NCBI RefSeq assembly: GCF_001440395.1
Contig: NZ_LLXZ01000166.1
Location: 552-60,406, forward strand
From: Bradyrhizobium jicamae
Lineage (GTDB): Bacteria; Pseudomonadota; Alphaproteobacteria; Rhizobiales; Xanthobacteraceae
DNA length: 59,855 nucleotides
Direction: 5' to 3'
Numbering within the stretch: the first letter of the stretch is position 1; each line of letters opens with the position of its first letter. Below, one piece after another: positions 1 through 9,318 of the stretch. The notes beneath the pieces are model-generated. The model was not told the origin of the DNA and made no database searches. It worked only from the letters and a program-made list of their open reading frames with translations. The translations under genes were made by a program, and so were the position numbers.

Positions 1-1034
1 ATCTCCGGTCGTTTCGGGATGCCGACCTGGTTGAGGCAATAGAGCGGCGCGCGGTCGTTCGGCCGTGATGCCTTCAGGAGGTCGAAGATGTTCTTGGTGT
101 TGCGCAGATTGGCGAGATCGGGCGCCGCGACGATCAGGATGTCGTCGGCCGCGATCAAGGCGCGCTTGGTCCATCCCGACCATTGATGGGGAACGTCGAG
201 CACGATGCAGGGCATCGTGGTGCGAAGCGTGTCGAAGATCGAATCGAATGCTTCGGCCCCGAAATCGTAGACACGGTCGAGCGTCGCCGGCGCCGCCAGC
301 AGGCTCAGATGATCGGTGCATTTCGACAGCAGGCGGTCGAGGAACGCGGTATCGATCCGGTCGGGCGAGAACACCGCATCCGCGATGCCCTGCGGCGGAT
401 CCTGATTGTAGTCGAGCCCGGCGGTGCCGAAGGCAAGGTCGAGATCGGCGACCACCGAATCCAGCGCCAGATCGCGCGCAATCGCCCAGGCGACGTTGTG
501 GGCGACGGTCGATGCGCCGACGCCGCCCTTGGCGCCGACGATGGCAATGATGCGGCCGACGGCCTTGGCTTCCGGCGACGAGAACAGGTTGCAGACCGAG
601 CGCACGACGTCGATGGCGTTGACCGGGGCGATGACGTAGTCACTGACGCCACGGCGCACCAGTTCGCGATAGAGCATGACGTCGTTGATGCGCCCGATCA
701 CGATCACGCGGGTTCCGGCGTCGCAAACGGAGGCGAGCTGGTCGAGGCCGGCGAGAATGTCGTTGCGGCCTTCGGTCTCCAGGATGATGACGTTCGGGGT
801 CGGGGCCGAGCGGTAGGCCTCGACGGCGGCGGCCATGCCGCCCATCTGGATCTTGAGATGGGCCTTGCCGAGACGGCGGTCTTCCCCCGCCGACTGCACC
901 GCGGCCGCGGTTTCCACCGTCTCGCAGAAGGCCTGCACCGACACCCGCGGCGCCGGCGCGATGTGATCCTCGGTCGACGGCGCCGTGATTTCCGGCTCTT
1001 GCTGTTCTGAATTCTGGCGCGAGTAAGTGATCAT
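1..1034 (-). CDS. cpaE: CpaE/TadZ-like pilus assembly ATPase (3' end beyond window)
   Basis: The reading frame runs from an ATG at 1034 through the left edge without a stop, so the C-terminus is missing. The ATG overlaps the cpaD stop (ATGA), showing translational coupling. The N-terminal part resembles a receiver-like domain. It is followed near residue 175 by a P-loop of the ParA/MinD type reading GAKGGVGAST, where the lysine expected before Ser/Thr in KGGxGK[ST] is alanine; this variant is common in the TadZ/CpaE branch. In the Tad system these proteins localise the secretion machine at the pole. The order cpaB-C-D-E in transcription is the standard Tad arrangement, and cpaF should follow outside the window. 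Confidence 0.9.
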   Translation of the reverse strand, partial: MITYSRQNSEQQEPEITAPSTEDHIAPAPRVSVQAFCETVETAAAVQSAGEDRRLGKAHLKIQMGGMAAAVEAYRSAPTPNVIILETEGRNDILAGLDQLASVCDAGTRVIVIGRINDVMLYRELVRRGVSDYVIAPVNAIDVVRSVCNLFSSPEAKAVGRIIAIVGAKGGVGASTVAHNVAWAIARDLALDSVVADLDLAFGTAGLDYNQDPPQGIADAVFSPDRIDTAFLDRLLSKCTDHLSLLAAPATLDRVYDFGAEAFDSIFDTLRTTMPCIVLDVPHQWSGWTKRALIAADDILIVAAPDLANLRNTKNIFDLLKASRPNDRAPLYCLNQVGIPKRPE

Positions 1035-1786
1035 TTGCCGGTATCGCTGAGTTTGGCCTTGTCGGCCTCGGGATAGGTCGTCGTGGTCGTCATGCCCTTG
1101 CGATATTTGTCGAAGGCGATGGCACGGCGCGGCGTAAAGGCTGGCGTTTCGGGACGCGGCTGCGCGAGGTCGGCCGGGTTGTCGACCATTGCCGCAAGAT
1201 TGCGCTGATTGGCGCAGCCGAAATTGTAGTAGGACCTGTTGTCGTAGTAGCCCTTGTTGTTGATCGACGGGCCGAGATCCTCCGGCCACAGCCCGCATGG
1301 GCCGGCCACCGCCGAAATCTTTGGATAGTTGAGGCGGATCGCAGCCATATGCCTGGGATCTTCGGGACGATACTGGCGGACATTGACCGCGCGCGGCGGC
1401 ACGCCGGCGGCGGAGAAGGTCGCCTGGATCTCCCGCAATGAATCCTCGGCCGCTCGCGCGTTCGGCGTATTGACGGGAATGTCGACGCTGATCACACCTG
1501 TGCCTTCGCGAAGCCAGGTCTGCGCCAGGTACATGACGTCGGCACGCTGGGAGGCGGAAAGGCCGCCGCGTCCGCGACCGACGAAAACGACGATCGAGCG
1601 GTCGGCTTCCTGGACCGCGATCGGGTGGCGCAGGCGGTAATCCTCGGGAACGCCGGCCGTCGTCGCGGGATCAACGACGGCATGCTTGCAGGCGCCGAGC
1701 GCCACGGAAAGCCCGATCAGCGCTGCCGTCAGGCGGAGTGCGCGCTTGCGATCGGCGGGTCTTGGGAATGTGCTCTGTGGTGTCAT
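1031..1786 (-). CDS. cpaD: CpaD-family pilus assembly lipoprotein
   Basis: A 251-residue protein with an N-terminal signal ending in a lipobox (LGAC near residue 33), so it is predicted to be an outer-membrane lipoprotein. Length and position between cpaC and cpaE fit CpaD/TadD-like biogenesis proteins, which support secretin assembly in the Tad/Flp pilus apparatus. The mature part keeps the pair of late cysteines seen in this family (around VAGPCGLWPEDLG and NFGCANQ). It starts 10 nt after the cpaC stop and overlaps the cpaE start, consistent with one operon. Confidence 0.9.
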   Translation of the reverse strand: MTPQSTFPRPADRKRALRLTAALIGLSVALGACKHAVVDPATTAGVPEDYRLRHPIAVQEADRSIVVFVGRGRGGLSASQRADVMYLAQTWLREGTGVISVDIPVNTPNARAAEDSLREIQATFSAAGVPPRAVNVRQYRPEDPRHMAAIRLNYPKISAVAGPCGLWPEDLGPSINNKGYYDNRSYYNFGCANQRNLAAMVDNPADLAQPRPETPAFTPRRAIAFDKYRKGMTTTTTYPEADKAKLSDTGK

Positions 1787-1795
1787 CGTCCCGCC

Positions 1796-3271
1796 TCAGT
1801 CCGTAATAAAGCCGTAGGTGCCGCGATAATTCCGTGCCTTTTCGACGCGGCCCGGAACGCCGTAGATGCGATTGATGCTGCCGAGCAGGTCGGTCTGCGG
1901 GTCCGACGCGGAGGCAAAGCCATCGTCGGGGCGCGACAGATCCTTCTGCGCCACCGCGCGCACCACGTAGGGCGTGACCAGAACCATCAGTTCGGTCTGG
2001 TTGTTGACGTAGTCGCGGCTGCGGAACAGCGAACCGAGAATCGGCAGTTGCGCCAGGCCGGGCAGGCCGTTGATGGCCTGCTTGGTCTGCTCCGCGATCA
2101 AGCCTGCCATGGCCATCGCGCCGCCGGAGGGAATCTCTAGGGTGGTTTCCGCGCGGCGGGTCTTGATCGAGGGAATGGTCAGCGAGTTCGTCGAGTTGTT
2201 GTTGAGCGCCTGCGTCAGTGTGATCGAGTTGTCGTTCGACAGTTCCGACACTTCGGTCATGACGCGAAGGCTGATCCGCCCTTCAGTCATCACCACCGGT
2301 GTGAAGTTGAGCGAGATGCCGAACTTCTTGAATGAAATCTGGGTCGTACAGACGCGCGTGATGGGATCGCAGGCATAGCCTGCGGGAACGGGAAACTCGC
2401 CGCCCGCAACGAAGGTCGCGGATTCACCCGAGATCGCGGTCAGGTTAGGCTCGGCCAGCGTGCGCACGACGCCGGCGCTTTCCATTGCGCGCAGCGTAGC
2501 CGTCACTGACGAAGTGCCTCCGAACGTTCCCTGTGCCGCGTTGCCCGGGACCAGCGACCGGCCGAGGGCGGTGAACGGATTGGCATTGGTGAAATTCACG
2601 ACCGAGGTGCCGTAGTTGAAGCTGGCCGTGAGATCGATGCCCAACTGCTTGATGATGTTGCGGGAGACTTCGGCGACCGTCACCTTCAGCATCACCTGGT
2701 CGCGGCCGCGGACCGCGATCGAATTGACGACCTTCTCGGTGCCGCCGACGAGGCGGGCCGCAATGTCGGCGGCCTGTTGCGCTTCGATCGGGCTTGCGGC
2801 GCTTCCGGTCAGCACGACGCCGTCGCCGACGCCTTCGATCAGGATGTCCGAATTCGGCAGCGACTGCTTCAGCGCGGCGCGCACGCCGTTGAGGTCGCGC
2901 TTGACCGCAATGTCATAGGCTGCGATCTGCGCGCCGGCGGAATCGAAGAAAACGATGTTGGTCTGGCCGACCGCAGCGCCGATGATATAGGCGCGCTGGG
3001 TCGTCCGCACGACTGCGTTGGCGATCTTGGGATCGGCGACCAGCACGTCCTTGATCTCGCGCGGCAGGTCGACCACCATCGATTTGCCGATGCCGAGCGA
3101 AACGAAACGCGCGTTCATCTGGCCGTCGGCGGCGGCCGGAGCCATGGCGCGATAGTCGCTCGCCACCACCGGCGTCAGCGCGGGATTGAGCGTGAGAGCA
3201 GCCACGGCCGAAAACGACAGGGCGCGGACGATGAACGTTCGCATCATCGGCTGAATTTCCCTGCACTTCAT
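1796..3271 (-). CDS. cpaC: CpaC/RcpA-type secretin of the Tad pilus
   Basis: Outer-membrane secretin. A signal sequence is followed by a pilus-formation N domain (about residues 45-130), a BON-like segment, and a C-terminal secretin domain ending in the typical block with LPILGSLFRSRDY and ELMVLVTPYVV. The start is placed at the ATG at 3271, preceded by AGGA at good spacing. An upstream GTG at 3292 that overlaps the cpaB stop would add seven residues, and an ATG-ATG pair slightly downstream is also possible. It forms the channel through which the Flp pilus leaves the cell and is co-transcribed with cpaB and cpaD. Confidence 0.93.
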   Translation of the reverse strand: MKCREIQPMMRTFIVRALSFSAVAALTLNPALTPVVASDYRAMAPAAADGQMNARFVSLGIGKSMVVDLPREIKDVLVADPKIANAVVRTTQRAYIIGAAVGQTNIVFFDSAGAQIAAYDIAVKRDLNGVRAALKQSLPNSDILIEGVGDGVVLTGSAASPIEAQQAADIAARLVGGTEKVVNSIAVRGRDQVMLKVTVAEVSRNIIKQLGIDLTASFNYGTSVVNFTNANPFTALGRSLVPGNAAQGTFGGTSSVTATLRAMESAGVVRTLAEPNLTAISGESATFVAGGEFPVPAGYACDPITRVCTTQISFKKFGISLNFTPVVMTEGRISLRVMTEVSELSNDNSITLTQALNNNSTNSLTIPSIKTRRAETTLEIPSGGAMAMAGLIAEQTKQAINGLPGLAQLPILGSLFRSRDYVNNQTELMVLVTPYVVRAVAQKDLSRPDDGFASASDPQTDLLGSINRIYGVPGRVEKARNYRGTYGFITD

Positions 3272-3288
3272 ATCGTGCGTCCTTTCGG

Positions 3289-4080
3289 TCACTTCTGCAT
3301 CATCTGCTGGCTGGCGACGCCATAACGAATGACGTTGAAATTCTCGCCGCGCCTGTTGCGTTGTTGTTCGTCCAGATCATCGACCGCGTTGACGTCGGCG
3401 ATGCTGCGCAGTGCCAGCGTCAGCGTGCCGCTCTGCCGCGACCGCGCCATCATCTCGGCCTGCTCGGGCTTCAGTTCGAGGGTGACGGTCTTGCCGACCA
3501 GCGAGTTGGCGCCTTCCTTTTCCTTCGGCGCCTGGTCGATCGCGAGAACGCGAACATTGGAGAGGATGATTTCCGAATTGGAGACGTCCGGACCTCTGCC
3601 GTTGGCACTCCTCTCGCGCTTGGTGAGAAGCACGTCGACCCGGTCGTTCGGCAGGATGAAGCCGCCGGCGCCGGTTTCCGGGGAAATTTCGGTGGAGATG
3701 GCCCGGTATCCGGCGGGCAGGATCGCCGCCATGAAGCCGGAGCCGTCGGCTTTCACCAGCTTCTGCTCGCGAATCGGCTCGCCCGCGATGAACGGGGAGC
3801 GCGCGATCGAGCCGGTGATTTCGGTGATGGCGTCGGCCTTGCTGGCCTTGCTGATGAAGTTGCTGTTGGCGGTCGCGGCCGGCCACATCTGCCATTGCAG
3901 ATCGTCCGGCTTGACCGACTGGCCGAGGCCGATATCCGCTTTCGCGACGAGAATTTCGACGGTCTGCATCTCCGCGACCGGCGCCGGCGCCGGCTTGTCG
4001 CCGGACCCGCTGGCGAGATAAGCGGCAATGCCGCCGGCGACGATCGCGATGGCCAGAACCACAATGCGTGGCTTATTCAT
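3289..4080 (-). CDS. cpaB: CpaB/RcpC-type Flp pilus assembly protein
   Basis: One N-terminal membrane anchor (residues about 5-25) is followed by a SAF-like domain (VEILVAKADIGLGQ) and the family's central DVLLTKR segment. These periplasmic proteins cooperate with the secretin in Tad pilus assembly. The chosen ATG at 4080 has GGAAAG about 8 nt upstream and gives 263 residues; an ATG 18 nt further up is possible but would put charged residues before the anchor. It is the first gene of the cpaBCDE run, and 126 nt separate it from cpaA, so a promoter may lie at 4081-4206. Confidence 0.9.
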   Translation of the reverse strand: MNKPRIVVLAIAIVAGGIAAYLASGSGDKPAPAPVAEMQTVEILVAKADIGLGQSVKPDDLQWQMWPAATANSNFISKASKADAITEITGSIARSPFIAGEPIREQKLVKADGSGFMAAILPAGYRAISTEISPETGAGGFILPNDRVDVLLTKRERSANGRGPDVSNSEIILSNVRVLAIDQAPKEKEGANSLVGKTVTLELKPEQAEMMARSRQSGTLTLALRSIADVNAVDDLDEQQRNRRGENFNVIRYGVASQQMMQK

Positions 4081-4206
4081 ACGCTTCACTTTCCACATTA
4101 CGCTGCGACGCTTCCGCCGCGGTGATGGGAGTTGACCAGCTATTCGTCAAAGCATGGTTAATGAGGCGTGTGTAAATTGCCTTAACGGAAAGTTAGCGAC
4201 GCCGGG

Positions 4207-4731
4207 TCAGCGCATGGCGAGGTGAGTGAGGCCGACCGCCTTGATCCATTCGGTCTCCGGATAGACGATCAGGGCGCCGAGCGCGAGGGCGATGCCGTAG
4301 GGGATTCCGCTCTGCTTGTCGTGCAGCCGGTTCAGCCAGGACTGTCCCGCGAGGAAGGAGGGCAGCGGCCACTGCCGGAACTGAATCAGCAGAATCGTCA
4401 GCGCGCCGCCGAGCAGGGAGACGTAGAGCAGATAGTTGAGGAGATGGTCGAAGCCGAACCACAGCGCCACGCTGGCCGCGACCTTGGCGTCGCCGCCGCC
4501 GACCCATCCCATCGCGAAGCAGCCAAAGGCAACCACCAGAACGGCGGCGCCGGCGCCGAAATGCAGAAGGATATCGTGCAGGCTCATGCCGCCGAGTACC
4601 GCAAGTACGACGAAGCCGGCGATCAGTGCCAGCGACACCCGGTTCGAAATCGTCATCGTGAACAGGTCGCTCGCGGCTGCGAACGCCATCAGGGCCGGAA
4701 ACAGCAGAAGGCGGGCGGTATCGAGGATCAT
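4207..4731 (-). CDS. cpaA: Prepilin peptidase CpaA (type IV, Tad class)
   Basis: A polytopic inner-membrane aspartic protease of 174 residues. The two catalytic aspartates are visible: one in AAASDLFTMTISN near residue 22 and one in the GGGDAK motif (the GxGD signature) near residue 80. The enzyme cleaves the leader of the Flp pilin encoded just upstream and probably processes the TadE-like proteins further right. It is shorter than bifunctional PilD enzymes because it lacks the N-terminal methylase domain, which is normal for CpaA. It lies on the same strand as the pilin, separated by a terminator. Confidence 0.92.
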   Translation of the reverse strand: MILDTARLLLFPALMAFAAASDLFTMTISNRVSLALIAGFVVLAVLGGMSLHDILLHFGAGAAVLVVAFGCFAMGWVGGGDAKVAASVALWFGFDHLLNYLLYVSLLGGALTILLIQFRQWPLPSFLAGQSWLNRLHDKQSGIPYGIALALGALIVYPETEWIKAVGLTHLAMR

Positions 4732-4846
4732 GAAATCACGCTTGCTGCGGTTTGAGTGGAATGGCTGCGGTCGAGCCTAATCACCAGAAATGAACAATCG
4801 GGAAACATCGGAAATCGTAGATCGTGCAGCACCTTGCGAAAACAAC

Positions 4847-4872
4847 AAAGGCCCCGGCGCGCCGGGGCCTTT
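4847..4872 (-). terminator. Rho-independent terminator after the Flp pilin gene
   Basis: A perfect 26-bp palindrome (13-bp arms, AAAGGCCCCGGCG) lies 22 nt past the pilin stop. On the minus strand it is followed by a T-rich run (TTTGTTGTTTT). It would uncouple the abundant pilin transcript from cpaA. Confidence 0.88.
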
Positions 4873-4894
4873 GAAGCTGACTCGCAGCTGTCGC

Positions 4895-5059
4895 TTACTT
4901 CAGCGAGCTGGAGATCGTGTTGAAGTTGCTCGACAGCTTGGTGCCGAGGCCGTTGACGGCAGTGATGATCGCGATCGCGATGCCGGCGGCAATCAGACCG
5001 TACTCGATGGCGGTGGCGCCGGATTCATCCTTCACGAAACGCGAAACGAGATTCTTCAT
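4895..5059 (-). CDS. Flp/Fap-type major pilin
   Basis: A 54-residue prepilin starting at the ATG at 5059, with a strong AGGAG six to seven nt upstream. A short positively charged leader precedes the hydrophobic helix DESGATAIEYGLIAAGIAI; cleavage by CpaA is expected before the ATAIEYGLIA block with the conserved Glu-Tyr pair. The tail is the short serine-rich end typical of Flp pilins. A longer in-frame extension upstream (to 5131) has no ribosome site next to it and would spoil the leader, so it was not used. Its own promoter is probably in the roughly 300 nt upstream. Confidence 0.93.
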   Translation of the reverse strand: MKNLVSRFVKDESGATAIEYGLIAAGIAIAIITAVNGLGTKLSSNFNTISSSLK

Positions 5060-5361
5060 GGTAACTCCTGTGTACACGTAGCTGGTCGAACTTAAGTTTG
5101 GTCTCGCCGGCGTTCTCAGCACCGTGACCATGCCGTCACCCTAGGGTGCGACAATTTCGGCGCAGTTAATTCGACCGTGTAAAAATGCTTGGAACTTGCT
5201 CTTGTTGAGCACAGTAAACATCGCATTAAGGCGTTCGATAAAATGCAAACGCGACGTCGAAGCACGTTCGTCGCAGTCGCGCTGTGTCGTCGAATGCCTT
5301 GATTCACGGCTCCTTAAGCGCGAGCGGATACCCCTTTGCAGATCTGATGGAGCGGGGCGTT
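5060..5361. other. Divergent intergenic region, pilin / hydroxylase A
   Basis: About 300 nt between divergent genes must carry both promoters. The clearest structure is a 12-bp perfect palindrome at 5137-5148. No convincing CtrA full site (TTAA-N7-TTAA) and no clear sigma-54 element was found, although isolated TTAA boxes occur. Confidence 0.6.
5137..5148. promoter_or_regulatory. 12-bp palindrome, possible operator
   Basis: CACCCTAGGGTG is a perfect palindrome 78 nt upstream of the Flp pilin start. Its position would allow a regulator to act on the pilin promoter, but the binding protein is unknown and a chance match cannot be excluded. Confidence 0.3.
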
Positions 5362-6192
5362 ATGTCGAGTTTGCCAATGGAAGTCATCGAGGTGGTGGGC
5401 CAGACGATGGCGAAGGTCGTTCCGGTCACGATCGCGCTCGCCGTCGTATTCACGGTGCTCTCGCATTTCTGGGCCTGCAATCCGGGCAAGCCCTGGTGGC
5501 GCAAGCGCGAGCTCATCACCGACATCTGCTACTGGTTCTTCGTGCCGGTCTTTGCACGCATCTTCCGCATCGGCCTGCTGGTGATCGGCGCTTCAGTCGT
5601 CTTCAACATTCATGAGGTCGACGAACTGATCGCATTCTACGACAACGGCCACGGACCGCTGGCGCAACTGCCGCTCTGGGTGCAGGCGATACTATTCCTC
5701 GTCGCATCCGACTTCATGCTGTACTGGCTGCACCGCATGTTTCACGGCGGCGGCTTCTGGAAGTACCACGCCATCCATCATTCCTCGGAAGATCTCGAGT
5801 GGATCTCGGCGGCGCGGTTTCATCCCGTCAATCTGTTCATCGGAACGATCCTGGTCGACGTCATCCTGCTGATGGCCGGTATTTCGCCCAACATCATGCT
5901 GTGGGTCGGGCCGTTCACGACCTTCCATTCCGCCTTCGTCCACGCCAACCTGAACTGGACGTTGGGGCCGTTCAAATATGTGCTGGCCACGCCGGTCTTC
6001 CACCGCTGGCATCACACCTCGCTGGAAGAGGGCGGCAATACCAATTTTGCAGGCACCTTTCCGCTCTGGGACATTCTGTTCGGAACGTTCCGCATGCCGG
6101 AGAACCGGCTGCCTGAAGCTTACGGCGTGGACGAGGATCAGGGGGTCCCCACCGAGATCGGCGGGCAATTGGCCTATCCGTTCCGTCACTAG
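5362..6192 (+). CDS. Fatty acid hydroxylase / sterol desaturase superfamily protein (copy A)
   Basis: A membrane di-iron hydroxylase of 276 residues. The histidine clusters of the superfamily are present in order: HRMFH (HxxxH), HAIHH (HxxHH) and FHRWHH (HxxHH). Hydrophobic segments lie before and between them. The start at 5362 has GGAGCGGGG just upstream and matches the start of the homologous gene at 9319; a longer frame from 5284 lacks such support. The substrate cannot be told from sequence: members act on fatty acids, carotenoids or sterol-like lipids. It lies between Tad genes but on the opposite strand to cpaA and the pilin, and is followed by a membrane protein pair and its own paralogue. 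Confidence 0.85.
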   Translation: MSSLPMEVIEVVGQTMAKVVPVTIALAVVFTVLSHFWACNPGKPWWRKRELITDICYWFFVPVFARIFRIGLLVIGASVVFNIHEVDELIAFYDNGHGPLAQLPLWVQAILFLVASDFMLYWLHRMFHGGGFWKYHAIHHSSEDLEWISAARFHPVNLFIGTILVDVILLMAGISPNIMLWVGPFTTFHSAFVHANLNWTLGPFKYVLATPVFHRWHHTSLEEGGNTNFAGTFPLWDILFGTFRMPENRLPEAYGVDEDQGVPTEIGGQLAYPFRH

Positions 6193-6304
6193 CGCGTAAT
6201 CCGGCAAGCGCCCGCCGGAAACGTGACCAGGAAACGCATATCAACAGGAAACGGGAGCCTGCTCTGGGCCGATCGCACGCCAGGGCGCCGGACTGGAATG
6301 TGTC

Positions 6305-7750
6305 ATGAGCATTGACGCTGCAACGATTGATCAGGCGAAAGCCTCCAGCTTTGGCCGGATCCCGGTCTGGTCGTGGCTTGGCGCCGGCGTGTACGTGCTC
6401 TTTCTGATCAATGGCAGCGGGCTACTGAACGATTCCGACACCTACTGGCAAATTGCCGTGGGTCAATGGATTCTCGATCACGGGGCTCTGCCGCGGGTCG
6501 ACGTCTATTCCTTCAGCAAACCTGGCGAACCCTGGATTTCATCATCCTGGTTTGCGCAAATCCTCTATGCCGCGAGCTACAATCTGGCCGGCTGGACCGG
6601 GCCCGTCGTGGTCGCGGCGGGCTCGATCGCTGCGACCTTCGCGCTGCTCGCGCATATTCTGGAGCGCCGCATTCCCGCAACCTATGCGGCCCTGGTCGCG
6701 CTGGCGGCGATGGTGCTGTCGGCGCCGCATTTTCTGGCGCGTCCGCACGTGCTGGCGATGCCGGTCATGGTCGCCTGGGCGTATGGCTTGATGACGGCGA
6801 GCGAGCGGGGGCAGGCGCCGTCATTCTGGTTGCTGCCGCTAATTGCGCTTTGGGCCAACCTGCATGGCGGCTTCGTGTTCGGCCTGGTGCTGGCTGGCGC
6901 ATTCGCGATCGACGCGATGTGGAACGCCGCGCCGTCGCAGCGGAAGCCGCTGGCGCTGCGCTGGGTTGCATTCGGGCTCGCAGCATTGGCGGCCTGCTGC
7001 GTCACGCCTTACGGCTGGGAATCGATCCTCGCTTCACGCAAGATTCTCGATCTTGGCGAACTCCTGCGCCTCATCAGCGAATGGGCGCCGGCAGATTTCA
7101 GCAAGCTCAGTGCATTCGAACTGACGATCCTCGCTTTGATCGCGGGAACACTTTATCGCGGCGTCAAGCTGTCGCCGCCGCGGATCGCGCTGGTGCTCGG
7201 CCTGCTCCATATGGCGCTCTCGCATGGCAGGAATCTGGAGATATTTGCGCTGCTGCTGCCGATCGTCGTGCTGACGCCGGTGTCGCAGCAGCTCGCTCTG
7301 CGGTCGACCTGGTCGGGCAGGACGACGTTTGTTCCGGCCGTGGTGCTGGCCGTCGCGTTCGGCATCTCGACCTGGGCTATCGCGGCGCATCAGACGTATT
7401 CGCCGCCGAAAAGCGATTCACCGGCGGCCGCCGTCGAAGCCATCAAGGCGCACAATCTCCGGCGGGTTCTCAACGATCGTGCACTCGGCGGCTATCTGAT
7501 CTGGCGGCAGATACCCGTATTCATCGACGGGCGGGCCGAGTTGTACGGCGAAAAGTTCACCATGGCCTATTACAATGCGCTGGAGCTCAAGGACGTCAGC
7601 CAGTTTCTCGATCTGCTCGGGGATCACGACATCGATGCCTTGCTGCTGCGGCCTGGCGCGCCTGCGGCGACGCTGCTCGATCATGTCGGCATCTGGCGGC
7701 GGGTTTACGCTGACGATGTGGTCGTCCTCTACGCGCGCGGCGGCGGTTGA
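6305..7750 (+). CDS. Polytopic membrane protein, GT-C-like (copy B)
   Basis: A 481-residue protein with roughly ten hydrophobic segments. Near residue 43 is the block NDSDTYWQIAVGQWILDHG, which resembles the first-loop acidic motif of GT-C fold glycosyltransferases. The C-terminal 100 residues are more soluble (VFIDGRAELYGE). No function is assigned; a lipid-linked sugar transferase is a guess from fold-like features only. It is strongly similar along its whole length to the next gene, from which only 3 nt separate it, so the two are tandem paralogues and probably co-translated. Confidence 0.75.
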   Translation: MSIDAATIDQAKASSFGRIPVWSWLGAGVYVLFLINGSGLLNDSDTYWQIAVGQWILDHGALPRVDVYSFSKPGEPWISSSWFAQILYAASYNLAGWTGPVVVAAGSIAATFALLAHILERRIPATYAALVALAAMVLSAPHFLARPHVLAMPVMVAWAYGLMTASERGQAPSFWLLPLIALWANLHGGFVFGLVLAGAFAIDAMWNAAPSQRKPLALRWVAFGLAALAACCVTPYGWESILASRKILDLGELLRLISEWAPADFSKLSAFELTILALIAGTLYRGVKLSPPRIALVLGLLHMALSHGRNLEIFALLLPIVVLTPVSQQLALRSTWSGRTTFVPAVVLAVAFGISTWAIAAHQTYSPPKSDSPAAAVEAIKAHNLRRVLNDRALGGYLIWRQIPVFIDGRAELYGEKFTMAYYNALELKDVSQFLDLLGDHDIDALLLRPGAPAATLLDHVGIWRRVYADDVVVLYARGGG

Positions 7751-7753
7751 TCG

Positions 7754-9214
7754 ATGAGCGCAATGAGTACTGCAGCGGCGTCCAACGAGAGATCCTCCAT
7801 CCTCGGCCAGGTGCCTGCATGGCTCTGGGTCGGGATCGCCGCCTATGCCCTGCTGTTGAGCAACGGCGGCATACTCCTGAACGATTCCGATACCTACTGG
7901 CAGATCGCGGTGGGGCAGTGGATCCTGGATCACAATGCCTTGCCGCGCGTCGACATCTATTCCTTTACCAGGCCAGGAGAGTCCTGGACGTCGTCGTCCT
8001 GGCTGGCGCAGGTGCTGTATGCGGTAAGCTACAATCTGGCGGGCTGGACCGGGCCGGTGGTTCTCGCCGCGAGTTCAATCGCCGCAACCTTCGCGTTGTT
8101 CACCCATATTCTCGGCCGCCGCATCCCCGCCGGCTATGCGGTTGCGGTCGCAGTCGCGGCGCTGGTGCTCTCGATGGGGCATTTTCTGGCGCGCCCGCAC
8201 GTGCTGGTGCTGCCGATCATGCTGGCCTGGGCGCACGGGTTGATGTCGGCGAGCGAGCGGGGAGAGGCGCCGTCGCCATGGCTTTTGCCGTTGATTGCAT
8301 TGTGGGCGAACCTGCACGGCGGTTTCGTGTTCGGCCTCGTGCTGGTCGGCGGGTTTGCGCTCGATGCGCTGTGGAATGCGGAGCGCACCCGGCGAAAGTC
8401 GGTGACGCTGCGCTGGGCGGCGTTCGGCGTCGGCGCGCTGGTGGCCTGCTGCGCCACGCCTTACGGCTGGGGATCGATCCTCGCCGCCCGCAAGATCCTC
8501 GATCTCGGGCAACTCCTGCATCTGATCTATGAATGGATGCCGGCGGACTTCAGCAAGTTCGGTGCGTTCGAGATGGCGATCCTCCTGCTGATCGCCGGCG
8601 CGCTCTACGGCGGCGTCAAGCTCACGCCGCCGCGGATCGCGCTGGTGCTGGGCCTGCTGCATATGGCCCTGGCGCATGTCAGAAACGTCGAGATTTTCGC
8701 GCTGCTGCTGCCGATCGTGGTGCTTGCACCGGTAGCCTCGCAGTTCACGCTGCGGCCGGCCTGGTCCGCCCGCACCGGCGCCCCGGTGTCCGTGATGGCC
8801 GCGGCAATCGCCTTGCTGGGCGGCTGGACCTGGCTGCTCGCTGCCAACACCACCTTCGTACCGCCCGAAAACCATTCGCCGGCGGCGGCTGTCGATGCGC
8901 TGAAGACGTATAATCCCAAGCGGGTCCTCAACGATCTCCCGTTTGGCGGCTATCTGATCTGGCGGCAGATGCCGGTATTCATCGACGGCCGCGCCGAGCT
9001 CTACGGCGAAGCCTTCGAAATGGCCTACTACCGCGCGATGCAGCTCAAGGACGTGAACGAGCTTCTGGATATCCTCAAGACCTGGCAGATCGATGCCGTG
9101 CTGCTGACGCCTTTCACACCGGCGGCCAGCCTGCTTGATCACACCGGCGGCTGGCGGCGCGTCTATGCCGATCGCAACGCCGTATTGCACGTCCGTACCG
9201 CCGGCACGCCATGA
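7754..9214 (+). CDS. Polytopic membrane protein, GT-C-like (copy B')
   Basis: The 486-residue paralogue of the preceding gene. It shares the NDSDTYWQIAVGQWILDH block, the WANLHGGFVFGLVL segment and the VFIDGRAELYGE tail. The N-terminal 20 residues and parts of the loops differ most. The start at 7754 lies 3 nt after the upstream stop; a second ATG lies a few codons downstream. Together with the hydroxylase genes on both sides this forms an A-B-B'-A' quartet. The product is probably an inner-membrane protein working with the neighbouring lipid hydroxylases, but this is inference from position. Confidence 0.75.
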   Translation: MSAMSTAAASNERSSILGQVPAWLWVGIAAYALLLSNGGILLNDSDTYWQIAVGQWILDHNALPRVDIYSFTRPGESWTSSSWLAQVLYAVSYNLAGWTGPVVLAASSIAATFALFTHILGRRIPAGYAVAVAVAALVLSMGHFLARPHVLVLPIMLAWAHGLMSASERGEAPSPWLLPLIALWANLHGGFVFGLVLVGGFALDALWNAERTRRKSVTLRWAAFGVGALVACCATPYGWGSILAARKILDLGQLLHLIYEWMPADFSKFGAFEMAILLLIAGALYGGVKLTPPRIALVLGLLHMALAHVRNVEIFALLLPIVVLAPVASQFTLRPAWSARTGAPVSVMAAAIALLGGWTWLLAANTTFVPPENHSPAAAVDALKTYNPKRVLNDLPFGGYLIWRQMPVFIDGRAELYGEAFEMAYYRAMQLKDVNELLDILKTWQIDAVLLTPFTPAASLLDHTGGWRRVYADRNAVLHVRTAGTP

Positions 9215-9318
9215 CACAGCGCAACCGTCGCCGGATCCTTTGCGTGGCGTGGTTGGCCTGAAGCCTTGACGCAGGTGCAAACTGGCGGCGCGGCGGGGAT
9301 TCTGCTACGCCGGTCGAA

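Noticed and set aside
1..1034. Missing Lys in the CpaE P-loop as a sign of inactivity
   Set aside because: Loss of this residue is common in the TadZ/CpaE branch and is not specific to this gene.
5060..5361. CtrA-type sites in front of the pilin gene
   Set aside because: TTAA boxes occur but none pair at the 7-nt spacing.
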